64,000 bases of DNA from JANOBD01 sp031411495 (GTDB lineage Bacteria > Planctomycetota > Phycisphaerae > Tepidisphaerales > Tepidisphaeraceae): NCBI GenBank assembly GCA_031411495.1, contig JANOBD010000236.1, positions 61,786-125,785 on the forward strand, written 5' to 3'. Shown piece after piece: positions 44,106 to 53,106 of the stretch (positions are counted from its first letter, which is position 1; each line of letters begins with the position of its first letter). Both the position numbers and the translations under genes were made by a program. The notes under the pieces are model-generated. The model searched no databases and was not told where the DNA came from. It saw only the letters and a program-made list of their open reading frames with translations.

Positions 44106-44639
44106 ATGAAGCGAAAAGTTGCCACAACGTCAGGCGCTTTCACGGTGATCGAAATCCTCCTCGTGGTCGTCATCCTGGCGATCTCGGCGGCGATCGTCGC
44201 GCCGATGGTCGGCAATCGCGACGACATCGTCATCGCCGCCGCGGCGCGCAAGGTCGTCGCCGATTTCCAGTACGCACAGAACTACGCCATCGCGACCCGC
44301 CAATCCATCTACATCAAGTTCGCGGCCAATCGCTACGACATCTGCACGCTCAGCGGCACCACGCTCGTTGCGCTCACCCATCCGGTCGAGAAGGACCCGT
44401 TTACGGTCCTCTTCGGAAATGGCGGCGAATCGGCGCTGGCTCGCGCGTCGCTTCCGCTCCCTTCGATCGCCGGCAAAACCGTTCTCGGCTTCGATTCCCT
44501 GGGCACGCCGTTCTCATTCGACACGACGATGCAGACCAAGACCAGCCTCAATGCCGCTGCAACCGTCTCCATAACGGCTGGCGAGATCACGCAGGCGCTG
44601 CGAATTGAGCCTTACACGGGAGAGATCACGGTTCCGTGA
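44106..44639 (+). CDS. minor pseudopilin, GspH/FimT-like
   Basis: 177 residues. AGGA precedes ATG 44106. Leader MKRKVATTSGA then FTVIEILLVVVILAISAAIV with Glu5; Ala occupies -1 and Gly -2. KVVADFQYAQNYAIATRQSI is the GspH hallmark after the helix. The C-terminus has ALRIEPYTGEITVP. Its stop overlaps the pilM start (GTGA), so the minor pilin and pilM are translationally coupled. After the preceding terminator it is the first gene of the next expression unit. Confidence 0.8.
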   Translation: MKRKVATTSGAFTVIEILLVVVILAISAAIVAPMVGNRDDIVIAAAARKVVADFQYAQNYAIATRQSIYIKFAANRYDICTLSGTTLVALTHPVEKDPFTVLFGNGGESALARASLPLPSIAGKTVLGFDSLGTPFSFDTTMQTKTSLNAAATVSITAGEITQALRIEPYTGEITVP

Positions 44640-45889
44640 CGCAAGGTATGAGCCTCTTCAAGAATGCATATCAACCGATCGGGATCGACATCGGCGCCAC
44701 CGGCGCGCGGATGATCCAGTTGAGCATCGCCGGCGAAACGCCGAAGGTGACCTCCGCAGCACGCTGCTACTGGGACGAAGAGACGCTCGCCAAGATCGAA
44801 CGGGGGCAAACGCCATCGCCGAAGTTAGTCGGCGCACAACTGCGACGACTCGCGGCACAGGGACAATTCAAGAAGCGCAATGCCGTCATCACGCTCCCGC
44901 GCGAGATGGTGCAGATCAAGAACTTCCGGCTGCCGAGCATGCCGCTCGAAGACCTGATCATCGCCGCCGAGCACGAGGCGCGGGCGCTGTTCCTCGCCAT
45001 GGACGACATGTCGACAGTGAACGTGTTTCCCGCCGGCGAAGTTCGGCAGGGCAACGACACGCGACAGGAAATCATTGCCGCCTCGGTGAAGCGGGCTTCG
45101 CTGGACCTGCTCGTCGAGCAATGGCACGACGCGGGATTCCGCCCGGTGGGATTCGACCTGGAAATGACGTCGCTCTATCGCGGCGTCGAACGGTTCGTCC
45201 GCCGCCGCGATGATGAAGCCGAAGTGAACGTTCTCGTCGACATCGGCCACCGCCGCACGATGGTGCTGATCGGGCGCGGCAGGGAGTTGAACTTTTACAA
45301 GTCGATCGAGACCGGCAGCGCACTGCTCACCAATTCAGTTGCGCGCAAGCTGGGAATCACCCATGCCGATGCGGCCACGCTTCGCCGCCGGCTCAGCGAG
45401 ACCTTCGCGCAGACCGAAGTCGTGGGCAGTGACCCGGTCCGCCAGGCGGTGACCGACACGATCCGGCCGATCGTCGACGACATCGCGCGCGAAGTGGCGC
45501 TATGCCTTCGCTACTACTCGATCAATTTCCGCGGCCAGCGGCCCACTCGGGTTCGCATCGTTGGCGGCGAGGCAAGTGATCAGACGCTGGTCGCGCTGCT
45601 CAACCGGACCATGCCGGTTGCGGTTGAGCCGGGGCGGACCATCGCCAACGCCGACCTCTCGCAAATGAAGCTCGCCGACCGAAACGAAGCGATGGGCGAC
45701 TGGTCCATGGCGTTCGGCGCGGCGCTGAAGTTCGCCGCCGGTTCATTCCCGGATCGACTGGGTGCGCCACGGACGTCGGCACGCCCGGTGTCGATCGTCG
45801 GAGAGCCCGATCCGACCGCGATGGCGACCCATTCGGAAGTCGACATCGTGATGCAACCGGCGAAGCCCGAGGAGCCGACCCATGCGTGA
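44636..45889 (+). CDS. pilM: PilM-like inner-membrane assembly ATPase-fold protein
   Basis: 417 residues from GTG 44636 (ATG 44648 is an alternative). Actin-like PilM motifs: IGIDIGATGARMIQLS, FRLPSMPLEDLIIAAEHEARALF, LVDIGHRRTMVLIGRGRELNF and IVGGEASDQTL. PilM sits on the cytoplasmic side and binds the N-terminal tail of PilN. The next gene starts eight bases before its stop, continuing the operon. Confidence 0.9.
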   Translation: MTQGMSLFKNAYQPIGIDIGATGARMIQLSIAGETPKVTSAARCYWDEETLAKIERGQTPSPKLVGAQLRRLAAQGQFKKRNAVITLPREMVQIKNFRLPSMPLEDLIIAAEHEARALFLAMDDMSTVNVFPAGEVRQGNDTRQEIIAASVKRASLDLLVEQWHDAGFRPVGFDLEMTSLYRGVERFVRRRDDEAEVNVLVDIGHRRTMVLIGRGRELNFYKSIETGSALLTNSVARKLGITHADAATLRRRLSETFAQTEVVGSDPVRQAVTDTIRPIVDDIAREVALCLRYYSINFRGQRPTRVRIVGGEASDQTLVALLNRTMPVAVEPGRTIANADLSQMKLADRNEAMGDWSMAFGAALKFAAGSFPDRLGAPRTSARPVSIVGEPDPTAMATHSEVDIVMQPAKPEEPTHA

Positions 45890-46499
45890 AGTGAACTTCC
45901 TTCCCGACTGGTACCAGGCCGTTTGTCGGCAGCGCATGTACCTTCGCACGCAGGTGTTCGCCACCGGCGCAGTCGCGCTGGCGGGGCTGATCACCCTCTT
46001 GGTGAGCTATCGCCAGTGCGAAGCGGCGACGCAAGCGCTTCATTACACGAGTCAAAAGGCCGAGCAGGCGGTCAAGCAGGTCCATCAACTCGACGAGATG
46101 CTGTCGCTGCAACACCAATTGGTTGGCAAGCGGCGGATCGTTTCCGAACTGGGCTTGCCGGTGGAGTTGAGCAGGGTGATCAGCGAACTCAACGATTGCC
46201 TGCCGCGTGAGGCGAACTTCACGGACATCGAGCTCAAAACGCAGGAAACGCCGCTGGAGTCGATCGCCGATCGGGCGAAACAGCCGAACGCTTCGACGGT
46301 CACTCGCAAGCTTGCGCTCAATCTGAAGGGGATCGCTCCGACGGAGTCAGATGTCACTGCGTTCTGGTCGAGGCTCATCCAGCGTCCGTTCTTCACAGAG
46401 GTGCGACTGGTGAACTCGATCGAACGACGCAACGGAGAGCATCGCTGGCGGAGCTACGAAATCACCCTGGCGATTCCGCTGGACCATACCGACGAATGA
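45882..46499 (+). CDS. pilN: PilN-like assembly protein
   Basis: 205 residues. REVNFLPDWYQ is the conserved PilN N-terminal tail (the INLLP equivalent) that docks in PilM. One transmembrane helix (about 25-43) and a coiled-coil (KAEQAVKQVHQLDEMLSLQHQ) follow, then a ferredoxin-like periplasmic domain. It overlaps pilM by eight bases and pilO by four (ATGA). Part of the inner-membrane platform. Confidence 0.88.
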   Translation: MREVNFLPDWYQAVCRQRMYLRTQVFATGAVALAGLITLLVSYRQCEAATQALHYTSQKAEQAVKQVHQLDEMLSLQHQLVGKRRIVSELGLPVELSRVISELNDCLPREANFTDIELKTQETPLESIADRAKQPNASTVTRKLALNLKGIAPTESDVTAFWSRLIQRPFFTEVRLVNSIERRNGEHRWRSYEITLAIPLDHTDE

Positions 46500-47074
46500 G
46501 AGGCACGATGGGACTGCGCGAAAAAGCAGATCGAGGTAAGCGTTACCAGTGGTACCTGGCGATGGGACTAGCCGCGGTGGTCATCGCCGGGTTGTCGCTC
46601 GTTTTCGTACCGAATCGGAAGCGGCTCGTGTCCATCAACGACAAGATCGCGAAAGCGAGGGCCGACGCCGACGCAAACGCACAGCGCGTCACGGCGCTTC
46701 CCAAGCTCATCGCCGAGGTGAAACAACTCCGGAACCAGGTGGACCGCTACAAGCCGCTGCTCGGGCCATCGGATGTCGAGCACGCGATGGACGAGATCAG
46801 CAGGATCAAGGAGTCGACGAGCGTTTCGAACTACGCGTTCAAGACGTTGAAGGAAGAACATCGCACCGACTGCGTCGAGCAGCCGCTGGAGATTTCATTC
46901 GCGGCAGACTTCGTCGATGCGATGTCGCTGATTCAGCGGATCGAAGGGATGGACCGGCTCACGAGAATGCGCGAGCTGTCGATCCGCAGCGTCGAGTCGG
47001 CCAGCCGCGCCGAGCGCGGAATCGTCTTCGTCAAAATGAAGGTAAGTCTCTTCTACGCGGATGCGACCCAATGA
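46496..47074 (+). CDS. pilO: PilO-like assembly protein
   Basis: 192 residues from ATG 46496 in an ATGA overlap (ATG 46508 also possible). A single membrane helix (about 20-40) is followed by a coiled-coil (ADANAQRVTALPKLIAEVKQLRNQVDRYKPLLG) and a PilO-type alpha/beta domain ending VKMKVSLFYADA. Pairs with PilN in the periplasm. Overlaps the next gene by ATGA. Confidence 0.83.
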   Translation: MRGTMGLREKADRGKRYQWYLAMGLAAVVIAGLSLVFVPNRKRLVSINDKIAKARADADANAQRVTALPKLIAEVKQLRNQVDRYKPLLGPSDVEHAMDEISRIKESTSVSNYAFKTLKEEHRTDCVEQPLEISFAADFVDAMSLIQRIEGMDRLTRMRELSIRSVESASRAERGIVFVKMKVSLFYADATQ

Positions 47075-47781
47075 GCTCAACAAACCCCTCGCTTTTTGAC
47101 AAACTGCCGGCCCCCATTCGCAACGACCCGAAGAAGAGCGCGGTTCTCGCGGTGTTGACCGTATTGATGGCCGTGCTGGGCGTCCGGCAATTTGCCGGCA
47201 GCGGTTCCCCGGCGAAAGCGTCCGGCGCGCAGCCGGGTACGAATCTCGCGCTCGACAAGTCGACGCCTGACACATCGGCAATAACCGGCGAGGCCAGTAA
47301 CGCGTCGTCCGAAGCCAGCTTGCGCGTCTCGCAATGGCTCGGGCTTCCCATAAAAGCGCTCGACCGCAACCTGTTCGAAACGAAACTCGAGAACTTCCAG
47401 CGATTGGACAGCACCACGACCGCGAATGTCGCCGAGGTGCCAATGAAACTGTTCTGGGAACAGCTGGCAAAGTCTCTGGCGTCTCAAGCCGATCAAAAGA
47501 AACAGAAGCAGATCCGCTCCGAAAATCTTCAGCTTGCGGCGGGTGCGCTGCGGCTGCAGACCACGATCATGGGCCCCTCGCCACGGGCGCTGATCGACGG
47601 ACGGATGGTGAGAACCGGTGACATGGTCGAAGCCAAGTCACCGAGCATGACGGTCAGTTTCAGAGTCGTGCAGATCGAAGCCCGACGAATCGTCGTCGAA
47701 CGTGAAGGTGTGCAGATCGAACTGAAAATGGGCGCGGGTAAAGCTCGCATCCTCCAGGAAGTCGAGCCTGCAGCGAAGTGA
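47071..47781 (+). CDS. PilP-position protein, secretin-linked
   Basis: 236 residues from ATG 47071 in an ATGA overlap with pilO. One transmembrane helix (about 22-40), a disordered linker, then LPIKALDRNLFET and the last 80 residues (IMGPSPRALIDGRMVRTGDMV, FRVVQIEARRIVVEREGVQIEL) that form a GspC/PilP HR-like beta barrel. It is anchored by a helix like GspC rather than lipidated like PilP. Connects the inner platform with the secretin. Confidence 0.75.
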   Translation: MSSTNPSLFDKLPAPIRNDPKKSAVLAVLTVLMAVLGVRQFAGSGSPAKASGAQPGTNLALDKSTPDTSAITGEASNASSEASLRVSQWLGLPIKALDRNLFETKLENFQRLDSTTTANVAEVPMKLFWEQLAKSLASQADQKKQKQIRSENLQLAAGALRLQTTIMGPSPRALIDGRMVRTGDMVEAKSPSMTVSFRVVQIEARRIVVEREGVQIELKMGAGKARILQEVEPAAK

Positions 47782-47803
47782 TTGGGACAGCAAAGGAGCT
47801 CGC

Positions 47804-49999
47804 ATGCGTCAGTCGGCCCGAAATCTCGGCCTTCTTTTTTTGGCCGCGTCGTCCGTTTATCTGGGTGATGCGGTTGTTGTTGGTTCCACCGAAACTGCGA
47901 AGGGCGCGACTTCTATCGCGCTTCAACCCCAACAGGTGCCTTCGCTCCAGAGCATGAGCTTCGCGAACGGGCAGACCCCTGCCGACGTGGCGCTGCACTT
48001 TAAGAAGAGCTCTGACGGGCCATCCACCGCGCCGAGCGAAACGCGCATCGCGACGCCAGAAACCACTCTCGTGGAACCCGGCAGCACGCCTTCCGAGAAG
48101 CCGATCGCAGTGGCCGAGCCTGTCGTACCCGTCGATCCGTTCGCGCAGACAACCGTGGTCGATCAGCCCGACAACGGGAAAAACCTGACCGCCGACGACG
48201 TGAACATCGATCCGGGCAACGGCACCGTCGAGATTCACGTCAATGACGCCAACCTCGTCGAAGTGTTGCGCATGCTCTCGCTCCAGAGCCAGCGCAACAT
48301 TATCGCCAGCAAGGACGTCAAGGGCACGATCACTGCGAATCTGTACGGCGTAACCATCAAGGAGGCGCTCGACGCGATCCTGATCGCCAACGGATATGCC
48401 TATCGCGAAGAAGGCAACTTCATCTACATCTACACGGCTCAGGAAGTAAAAGACCAGCAACAGGCCACGCGCGTCCGCAAGACGGAAGTCTTCCGCGTCT
48501 ATTACACGCCGGTCGCCACCGCGGTGAACATGATCAAGCCGATCCTGAGCAAGGAAGGCGAAGTCGCCTTCAGCGATCCGGCCAAGACCGGCCTGGAAAG
48601 CGGCGCATCGGATGTCGGCGGCAACTCGCACTCGACCGAAGACGTGATGGTCGTCACCGATTACACCGATCGGCTCGACGAGATCCGCCGCGTGTTGATC
48701 GACATCGACAAGCGCCCTCAACAGATCCTGATCGAAGCGACCATCCTTCGCGCAACGTTGAACGAAGACAACGCACTGGGCGTCGACTTCCAGGTCCTCG
48801 GCGGTGTCGATTTCAGCGGACTGAACGCGGCCGGCACGACCTTCGGCGCCGCAGTCGGCGGCGGAATCACCGCCCAGCCGGGCTCGGCCGGAATCGTCGA
48901 TAAAGGCTATGGCGGCGCGGGAACCGGGTTTACCAACAACGTCCCCGGCGGCGGTCTGCAGATCGGCCTGGTGAAGAACAATATCGCCGTCTTCCTTGAA
49001 GCGCTCGAATCCGTCACCGACACGACCATCCTGGCGAACCCGAAAGTCCTGGCGCTTAACAAGCAGAAGGGCGAAGTGATCGTGGGCCGCAAAGACGGCT
49101 ACGTCACCAGCACCACCACCGACACGGCGACCGTGCAGACCGTCGAGTTTCTCGACACCGGCACACGGCTGATTTTCCGCCCGTTCATCGGCGACGACGG
49201 CTTCATCCGCATGGAAATCCATCCGGAAGATTCATCGGGCGGCCTTACCGCGGGCAATCTGCCCTTCAAGGTCACTACCGAAGTCACCAGCAACGTGATG
49301 GTGAAGGACGGCAACACGATCGTCATCGGCGGCCTGTTCCGCGAGGACAGCAACTCCACCCGTGCACAGGTGCCGATCCTGGGCAACATCCCCGTCGCTG
49401 GTGCGCTCTTCCGCAGCCAGCGCGATCGATCGACCCGGGAAGAAATCATCATCCTGCTGACGCCTCACATCGTGAAGGACGACACCGTCTTCTCACAGAT
49501 GAGCGAAAAGGAATTGAAGCGGATGGACCAGCTCCGCGTCGGCGTTCGCCGCGGCATGATGCCGTGGGGCCGCGAACGACTCGCGGAGGGCTTTTACGAC
49601 AGCGCCGTGGCGGAAATGGGCAAGTCGAATCCCGACAAGTGCAAGGCGCTCTGGAATTTGAACGCCGCGATGAATCTGAATCCGAAGTTCATCGAAGCGA
49701 TCGAGATGAAGCAGCAGATTACTGCGAAGGAACTGACGACGGTCGACAACAGCATCTCGCGTGATTTCATCCGCGAAATGATCGATGGCGATCTGTCGCA
49801 CGGCGCCGCGGCGAACCCCGCTCCCATGCCGGTCGCAACCCGGGAGCCGAAGAAAAAGCCTGAGGAAGAAGAAGCGATTCAAACAGTCACGTCGGTCGTG
49901 ACGGATCCGAAAGCGGCGCTGCCAGAGCCGAAGGCGCCGTCGCAGCAGCCAACCGAAGAGGTGCCGCCGACGGTTCAGGTTCGGGTCGAGGGTGAGTGA
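47804..49999 (+). CDS. pilQ: outer-membrane secretin (PilQ/GspD) with C-terminal extension
   Basis: 731 residues; AAGGAG before ATG 47804. Signal peptide, low-complexity linker, then an STN/N0-type domain (VEIHVNDANLVEVLRMLSLQ), N1-like repeats (VFRVYYTPVATAVNMIKPIL), and the secretin core with VPILGNIPVAGALFRSQ and EEIIILLTPHIVKDD. About 170 residues follow the usual end: a helical TPR-like stretch (YDSAVAEMGKSNPDKCKALW) and a Pro/Glu-rich tail. The extension is unusual; it could contact the TPR lipoprotein next door. Confidence 0.93.
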   Translation: MRQSARNLGLLFLAASSVYLGDAVVVGSTETAKGATSIALQPQQVPSLQSMSFANGQTPADVALHFKKSSDGPSTAPSETRIATPETTLVEPGSTPSEKPIAVAEPVVPVDPFAQTTVVDQPDNGKNLTADDVNIDPGNGTVEIHVNDANLVEVLRMLSLQSQRNIIASKDVKGTITANLYGVTIKEALDAILIANGYAYREEGNFIYIYTAQEVKDQQQATRVRKTEVFRVYYTPVATAVNMIKPILSKEGEVAFSDPAKTGLESGASDVGGNSHSTEDVMVVTDYTDRLDEIRRVLIDIDKRPQQILIEATILRATLNEDNALGVDFQVLGGVDFSGLNAAGTTFGAAVGGGITAQPGSAGIVDKGYGGAGTGFTNNVPGGGLQIGLVKNNIAVFLEALESVTDTTILANPKVLALNKQKGEVIVGRKDGYVTSTTTDTATVQTVEFLDTGTRLIFRPFIGDDGFIRMEIHPEDSSGGLTAGNLPFKVTTEVTSNVMVKDGNTIVIGGLFREDSNSTRAQVPILGNIPVAGALFRSQRDRSTREEIIILLTPHIVKDDTVFSQMSEKELKRMDQLRVGVRRGMMPWGRERLAEGFYDSAVAEMGKSNPDKCKALWNLNAAMNLNPKFIEAIEMKQQITAKELTTVDNSISRDFIREMIDGDLSHGAAANPAPMPVATREPKKKPEEEEAIQTVTSVVTDPKAALPEPKAPSQQPTEEVPPTVQVRVEGE

Positions 50000-50024
50000 A
50001 CGTTCAAGGTCAAACGGAGTCGCA

Positions 50025-51203
50025 ATGAACAAGAAAATCGCCGCCATCGCCATCGCACTTGCTTCGCTCGGATCGCTCGTCGGCTGTGCAAATCATAAGT
50101 CGCAAAAGCAGGCTGCAACCGAACAGTGGGGCCGCACGCGGGCTACTGTTCTTTTGAGCCTCGCCAACGACCAGTTCCGCTCGGGCAATCTCGATAAGTG
50201 CAGCCAGACCGTCGACCAGGCGCTGGCGATGAATCCGACCAATGTCGAACTCTACCTGCTGAAGTCCCGCCTGCAGATCGAAGATGGGCAACTCGAGTCG
50301 GCGCTGCGCACGCTCGCGAATGCCGCGCTGCTCAGCCCGGCGCATGCCGAGATCGATTACCTCCAGGGCGTGATCCACCAGCGCTGGCAGAAGCCGGAGC
50401 AGGCATTGGAGTCGTACTCCGCTGCGGCCCGCAAGAAGCCGGATGATATCGCGTACCTGATGGCGCAAGGCGAGATGCTCGTGGCGATGGACCGCCAGGA
50501 CGAGGCCCTGCAGTTGCTGCTTGCGCGCGTGGTCTATTTCGAACACTCTGCCGCGATTCGCGATGCGATCGCCCAGATCTATGAACAATTGAACGAGCCC
50601 GCGCTTGCGGTGGATTACTACCGCCAGGCGTCGGTGCTGGATTCGAGTGACCAGGCCATTCGCGAACGGCTCGCCCTTGCGCTCTACCGTGCCGGCGACT
50701 ATCACGAGGCGGAATCGCAGATCACCCGGCTGCTCCGCCTGCCGGAGAACGAGAAGCGCGTCGACCTGCTCGTCGTGATCGCCGAATGCGAATCAAGACT
50801 CGACGACGCACTCGATGCGCGACGGCACTTCGAAGAGGCGACGAACCTGGACGCGAAGAGTTTCGACGCTTGGCTTGGCGTCGCACGGACGTCGATCAAG
50901 CTCAACGACACGCGTCGCGCCGATTCGGCCGCCATCCGCGCGGCCTCGATCAATCCTGAGTCGGGCGAGGCTCATCTTGTCCTCGGATATGTCCGGATGC
51001 GGGAAGGCCGGTTCGATGATGCCGCCACATGCTTCCGCCGGGCGAGCGAGCTGGACCCATCTGACTCGCTCAGCATGTGCATGGTCGGATTGGCGATGCA
51101 GCGAGAAGGAAAGGCGGATGAGGCGGCGCGATGGTTTGACGGCGCGCTGGCGAAGAATCCGCGCGATGAGCTGGCGCGACGGCTGGTGGCCGACGCGCGG
51201 TGA
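50025..51203 (+). CDS. TPR lipoprotein (PilF-like pilotin candidate)
   Basis: 392 residues. GGAG precedes ATG 50025. Lipobox SLVGC after a hydrophobic signal. About nine TPRs follow (LANDQFRSGNLDKCSQTVDQ, LALYRAGDYHEAESQITRLL, AATCFRRASELDPSDSLSM). PilF/PilW pilotins have six TPRs, so this is longer. It overlaps the sensor kinase gene (GTGA) and lies 25 bases after pilQ, so a role in secretin assembly is likely. Confidence 0.8.
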   Translation: MNKKIAAIAIALASLGSLVGCANHKSQKQAATEQWGRTRATVLLSLANDQFRSGNLDKCSQTVDQALAMNPTNVELYLLKSRLQIEDGQLESALRTLANAALLSPAHAEIDYLQGVIHQRWQKPEQALESYSAAARKKPDDIAYLMAQGEMLVAMDRQDEALQLLLARVVYFEHSAAIRDAIAQIYEQLNEPALAVDYYRQASVLDSSDQAIRERLALALYRAGDYHEAESQITRLLRLPENEKRVDLLVVIAECESRLDDALDARRHFEEATNLDAKSFDAWLGVARTSIKLNDTRRADSAAIRAASINPESGEAHLVLGYVRMREGRFDDAATCFRRASELDPSDSLSMCMVGLAMQREGKADEAARWFDGALAKNPRDELARRLVADAR

Positions 51204-52681
51204 TTGGTGTCTTTCGGTTCCGGAGAAATGCAAACGAAGAGGGCGTACGCGTGCGAATTGATCGATGTCTGGAAATCCTTGTTCCGGGTTGTGTTCTCGC
51301 CGGCGCCCTGTTCATCGTCACCGACGCCGCGAAGGCGTTGGGCGTGATCCAGAGCGCCTCGACGCTGACCATCACCGGCGTGGCGCTTCTGCTCATCGGC
51401 GCCACGTCGGGCCTGATGAATTACGTCATCACGCGACGAAATAGCCGCCTGCTCGCCACCGAGGCGGCACAGGTGATCAGCGCCGGCAAGGCGAAGTTCC
51501 TGGAAGTTCCTGACAGCGCGCTCGGACCTCTGGTCGTGGCGATGAACGACTGCTTCCTCGCCACGGAGAAGTCTGTCCAGCACGCGATGGCGCAGGTGAA
51601 AGAGCTCGAGATTCAGCTCAAGGTCGCGACCAGCCAGCGTCAGCAGGCGCGCGCGATCATTTACTCGATCAACGACGCGGTCCTCGTCACCGACTCGTTC
51701 GATGAGATCCTCCTGGCCAACGACGCCGCCGGAAAGGTGCTCGGCCTGGATACGGCTGATATCCAGCGGAAGCCGATCGACCAGGTCATTTCCGATCCCA
51801 CGTTCGTGTCTCTCATTCGCGACATGCGGGCCTCGAAGAGCCGTAACGAGCGTCGGGTGGTCGAGCATCGCATTCGCCGCAATGGGAAGGACGGCGTCTT
51901 TAAGCTGACGCTCAGTGCGATCAGCGAAGGTGGTGCCGAATCCAGCGGCGTGGTCGCGGTGATGCACGACATGACTCGCGAGAACGAAATCGCCCGGATG
52001 AAGAACGATTTCGTGTCCAGCGTCAGCCACGAACTCAGGACGCCGCTCTCCAGCATCCGCGCTTACGTGGAAATGCTTGTCGATGGTGAGGCGCAGGACG
52101 AAAAGACCGCCAAGGAGTTCTACGACATCATTCTCGGTGAGGCGAACCGACTCGGACGTCTGATTGACAACATCTTGAACATCAGCCGCATCGAGTCCGG
52201 CCTGGTGGAGATCAAGCGGCAGCCACTGAGCGTCCTGGTGCTCGTAAAGGAAGCGATCGAAGTCATCGCTCCACAGGCGAAGCTCAAGAACATTCGGCTC
52301 GAAGAGCACCTGGAACCGAGTTTTTACCAGACCAACGCCGACAAGGACATGCTCTATCAGAGCGTGCTGAACCTGCTTAGCAACGCGGTGAAGTACACAC
52401 CCGAGGGCGGAACGATCACCGTCCGCACCGGCGTGGATGAAGAGAATCGCAAGCTTTCGGTCCGGGTAATCGATACCGGCGTCGGCATCCCGCCAAAGGA
52501 CCTGCCGTTTGTGTTCGATAAGTTCTTCAGAGTCGAGGCGAACAAGAACGTCGCCAAGGGAACCGGCCTGGGGCTCTCGCTGGTGAAAAACATCATCGAG
52601 ACCGTGCATGGCGGCAAGATCATCTGTGAGAGCAAAGTCGGCCGCGGCAGCTGCTTCGGATTCGAACTCGACCTGTGCTGA
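51200..52681 (+). CDS. membrane PAS sensor histidine kinase within the pilus locus
   Basis: 493 residues from GTG 51200 (GTG 51251 possible). Two transmembrane helices (about 27-80), a short coiled-coil, a PAS domain (AIIYSINDAVLVTDSFDEIL to about 270), then His277 in SSVSHELRTPLSS. ATP site: LLSNAVKYTPEGG, DTGVGIPP, KGTGLGLSLVKNII. Likely phosphorylates the receiver encoded 22 bases downstream. Being inside a pilus assembly operon suggests it senses surface contact, envelope or secretion state. Confidence 0.9.
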   Translation: MIGVFRFRRNANEEGVRVRIDRCLEILVPGCVLAGALFIVTDAAKALGVIQSASTLTITGVALLLIGATSGLMNYVITRRNSRLLATEAAQVISAGKAKFLEVPDSALGPLVVAMNDCFLATEKSVQHAMAQVKELEIQLKVATSQRQQARAIIYSINDAVLVTDSFDEILLANDAAGKVLGLDTADIQRKPIDQVISDPTFVSLIRDMRASKSRNERRVVEHRIRRNGKDGVFKLTLSAISEGGAESSGVVAVMHDMTRENEIARMKNDFVSSVSHELRTPLSSIRAYVEMLVDGEAQDEKTAKEFYDIILGEANRLGRLIDNILNISRIESGLVEIKRQPLSVLVLVKEAIEVIAPQAKLKNIRLEEHLEPSFYQTNADKDMLYQSVLNLLSNAVKYTPEGGTITVRTGVDEENRKLSVRVIDTGVGIPPKDLPFVFDKFFRVEANKNVAKGTGLGLSLVKNIIETVHGGKIICESKVGRGSCFGFELDLC

Positions 52682-52703
52682 ATCAAAAGGAAGGGAAGTA
52701 AAA

Positions 52704-53081
52704 ATGGAAGGCAAGAAAGTCCTGGTGGCCGACGATGAGTCGCACATCCTTAGCGTCGTTTCACTCAAGCTCCGCAACGCCGGTTTCGAGGTGATCTGCG
52801 CCCATGACGGCGAAGAGGCGTTCGAGATGGCGGTGAGCGAGAAGCCGGACCTGCTCATTACCGATTATCACATGCCCGGGCTCTCAGGCCTGGAGGTGTG
52901 CCAGCGCCTGCGTGAGAACACCGAGATGAAGTCGCTTCCGGCGATCATGCTTTCGGCACGCGGCTATCACCTGACCGAAGCCGAGCTTCAGCAGAGCGGC
53001 ATCTCGCAGATGATTTCCAAACCCTTTTCACCGCGCCAACTCCTCGCCACGGTCAATGAAGTGCTCGGCCTTGCAGCCTGA
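52704..53081 (+). CDS. single-domain receiver (CheY/PilG-like)
   Basis: 125 residues from ATG 52704, with GGAAGGGAAG upstream. Acidic pair Asp10-Asp11 (VADDES), phosphoacceptor Asp54 (LITDYHMPG), Lys106 (ISKPF). No output domain, so it acts through protein contact or relay, possibly to the HD-GYP protein encoded next. Confidence 0.93.
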   Translation: MEGKKVLVADDESHILSVVSLKLRNAGFEVICAHDGEEAFEMAVSEKPDLLITDYHMPGLSGLEVCQRLRENTEMKSLPAIMLSARGYHLTEAELQQSGISQMISKPFSPRQLLATVNEVLGLAA

Positions 53082-53106
53082 TGGAAACGCATAGAGCCGG
53101 CAACTG

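Noticed and set aside
46549..47070. First 174 codons of the frame that ends with the PilP-position gene
   Set aside because: They are out of frame with pilO, which is well supported; ATG 47071 in an ATGA overlap is the real start.
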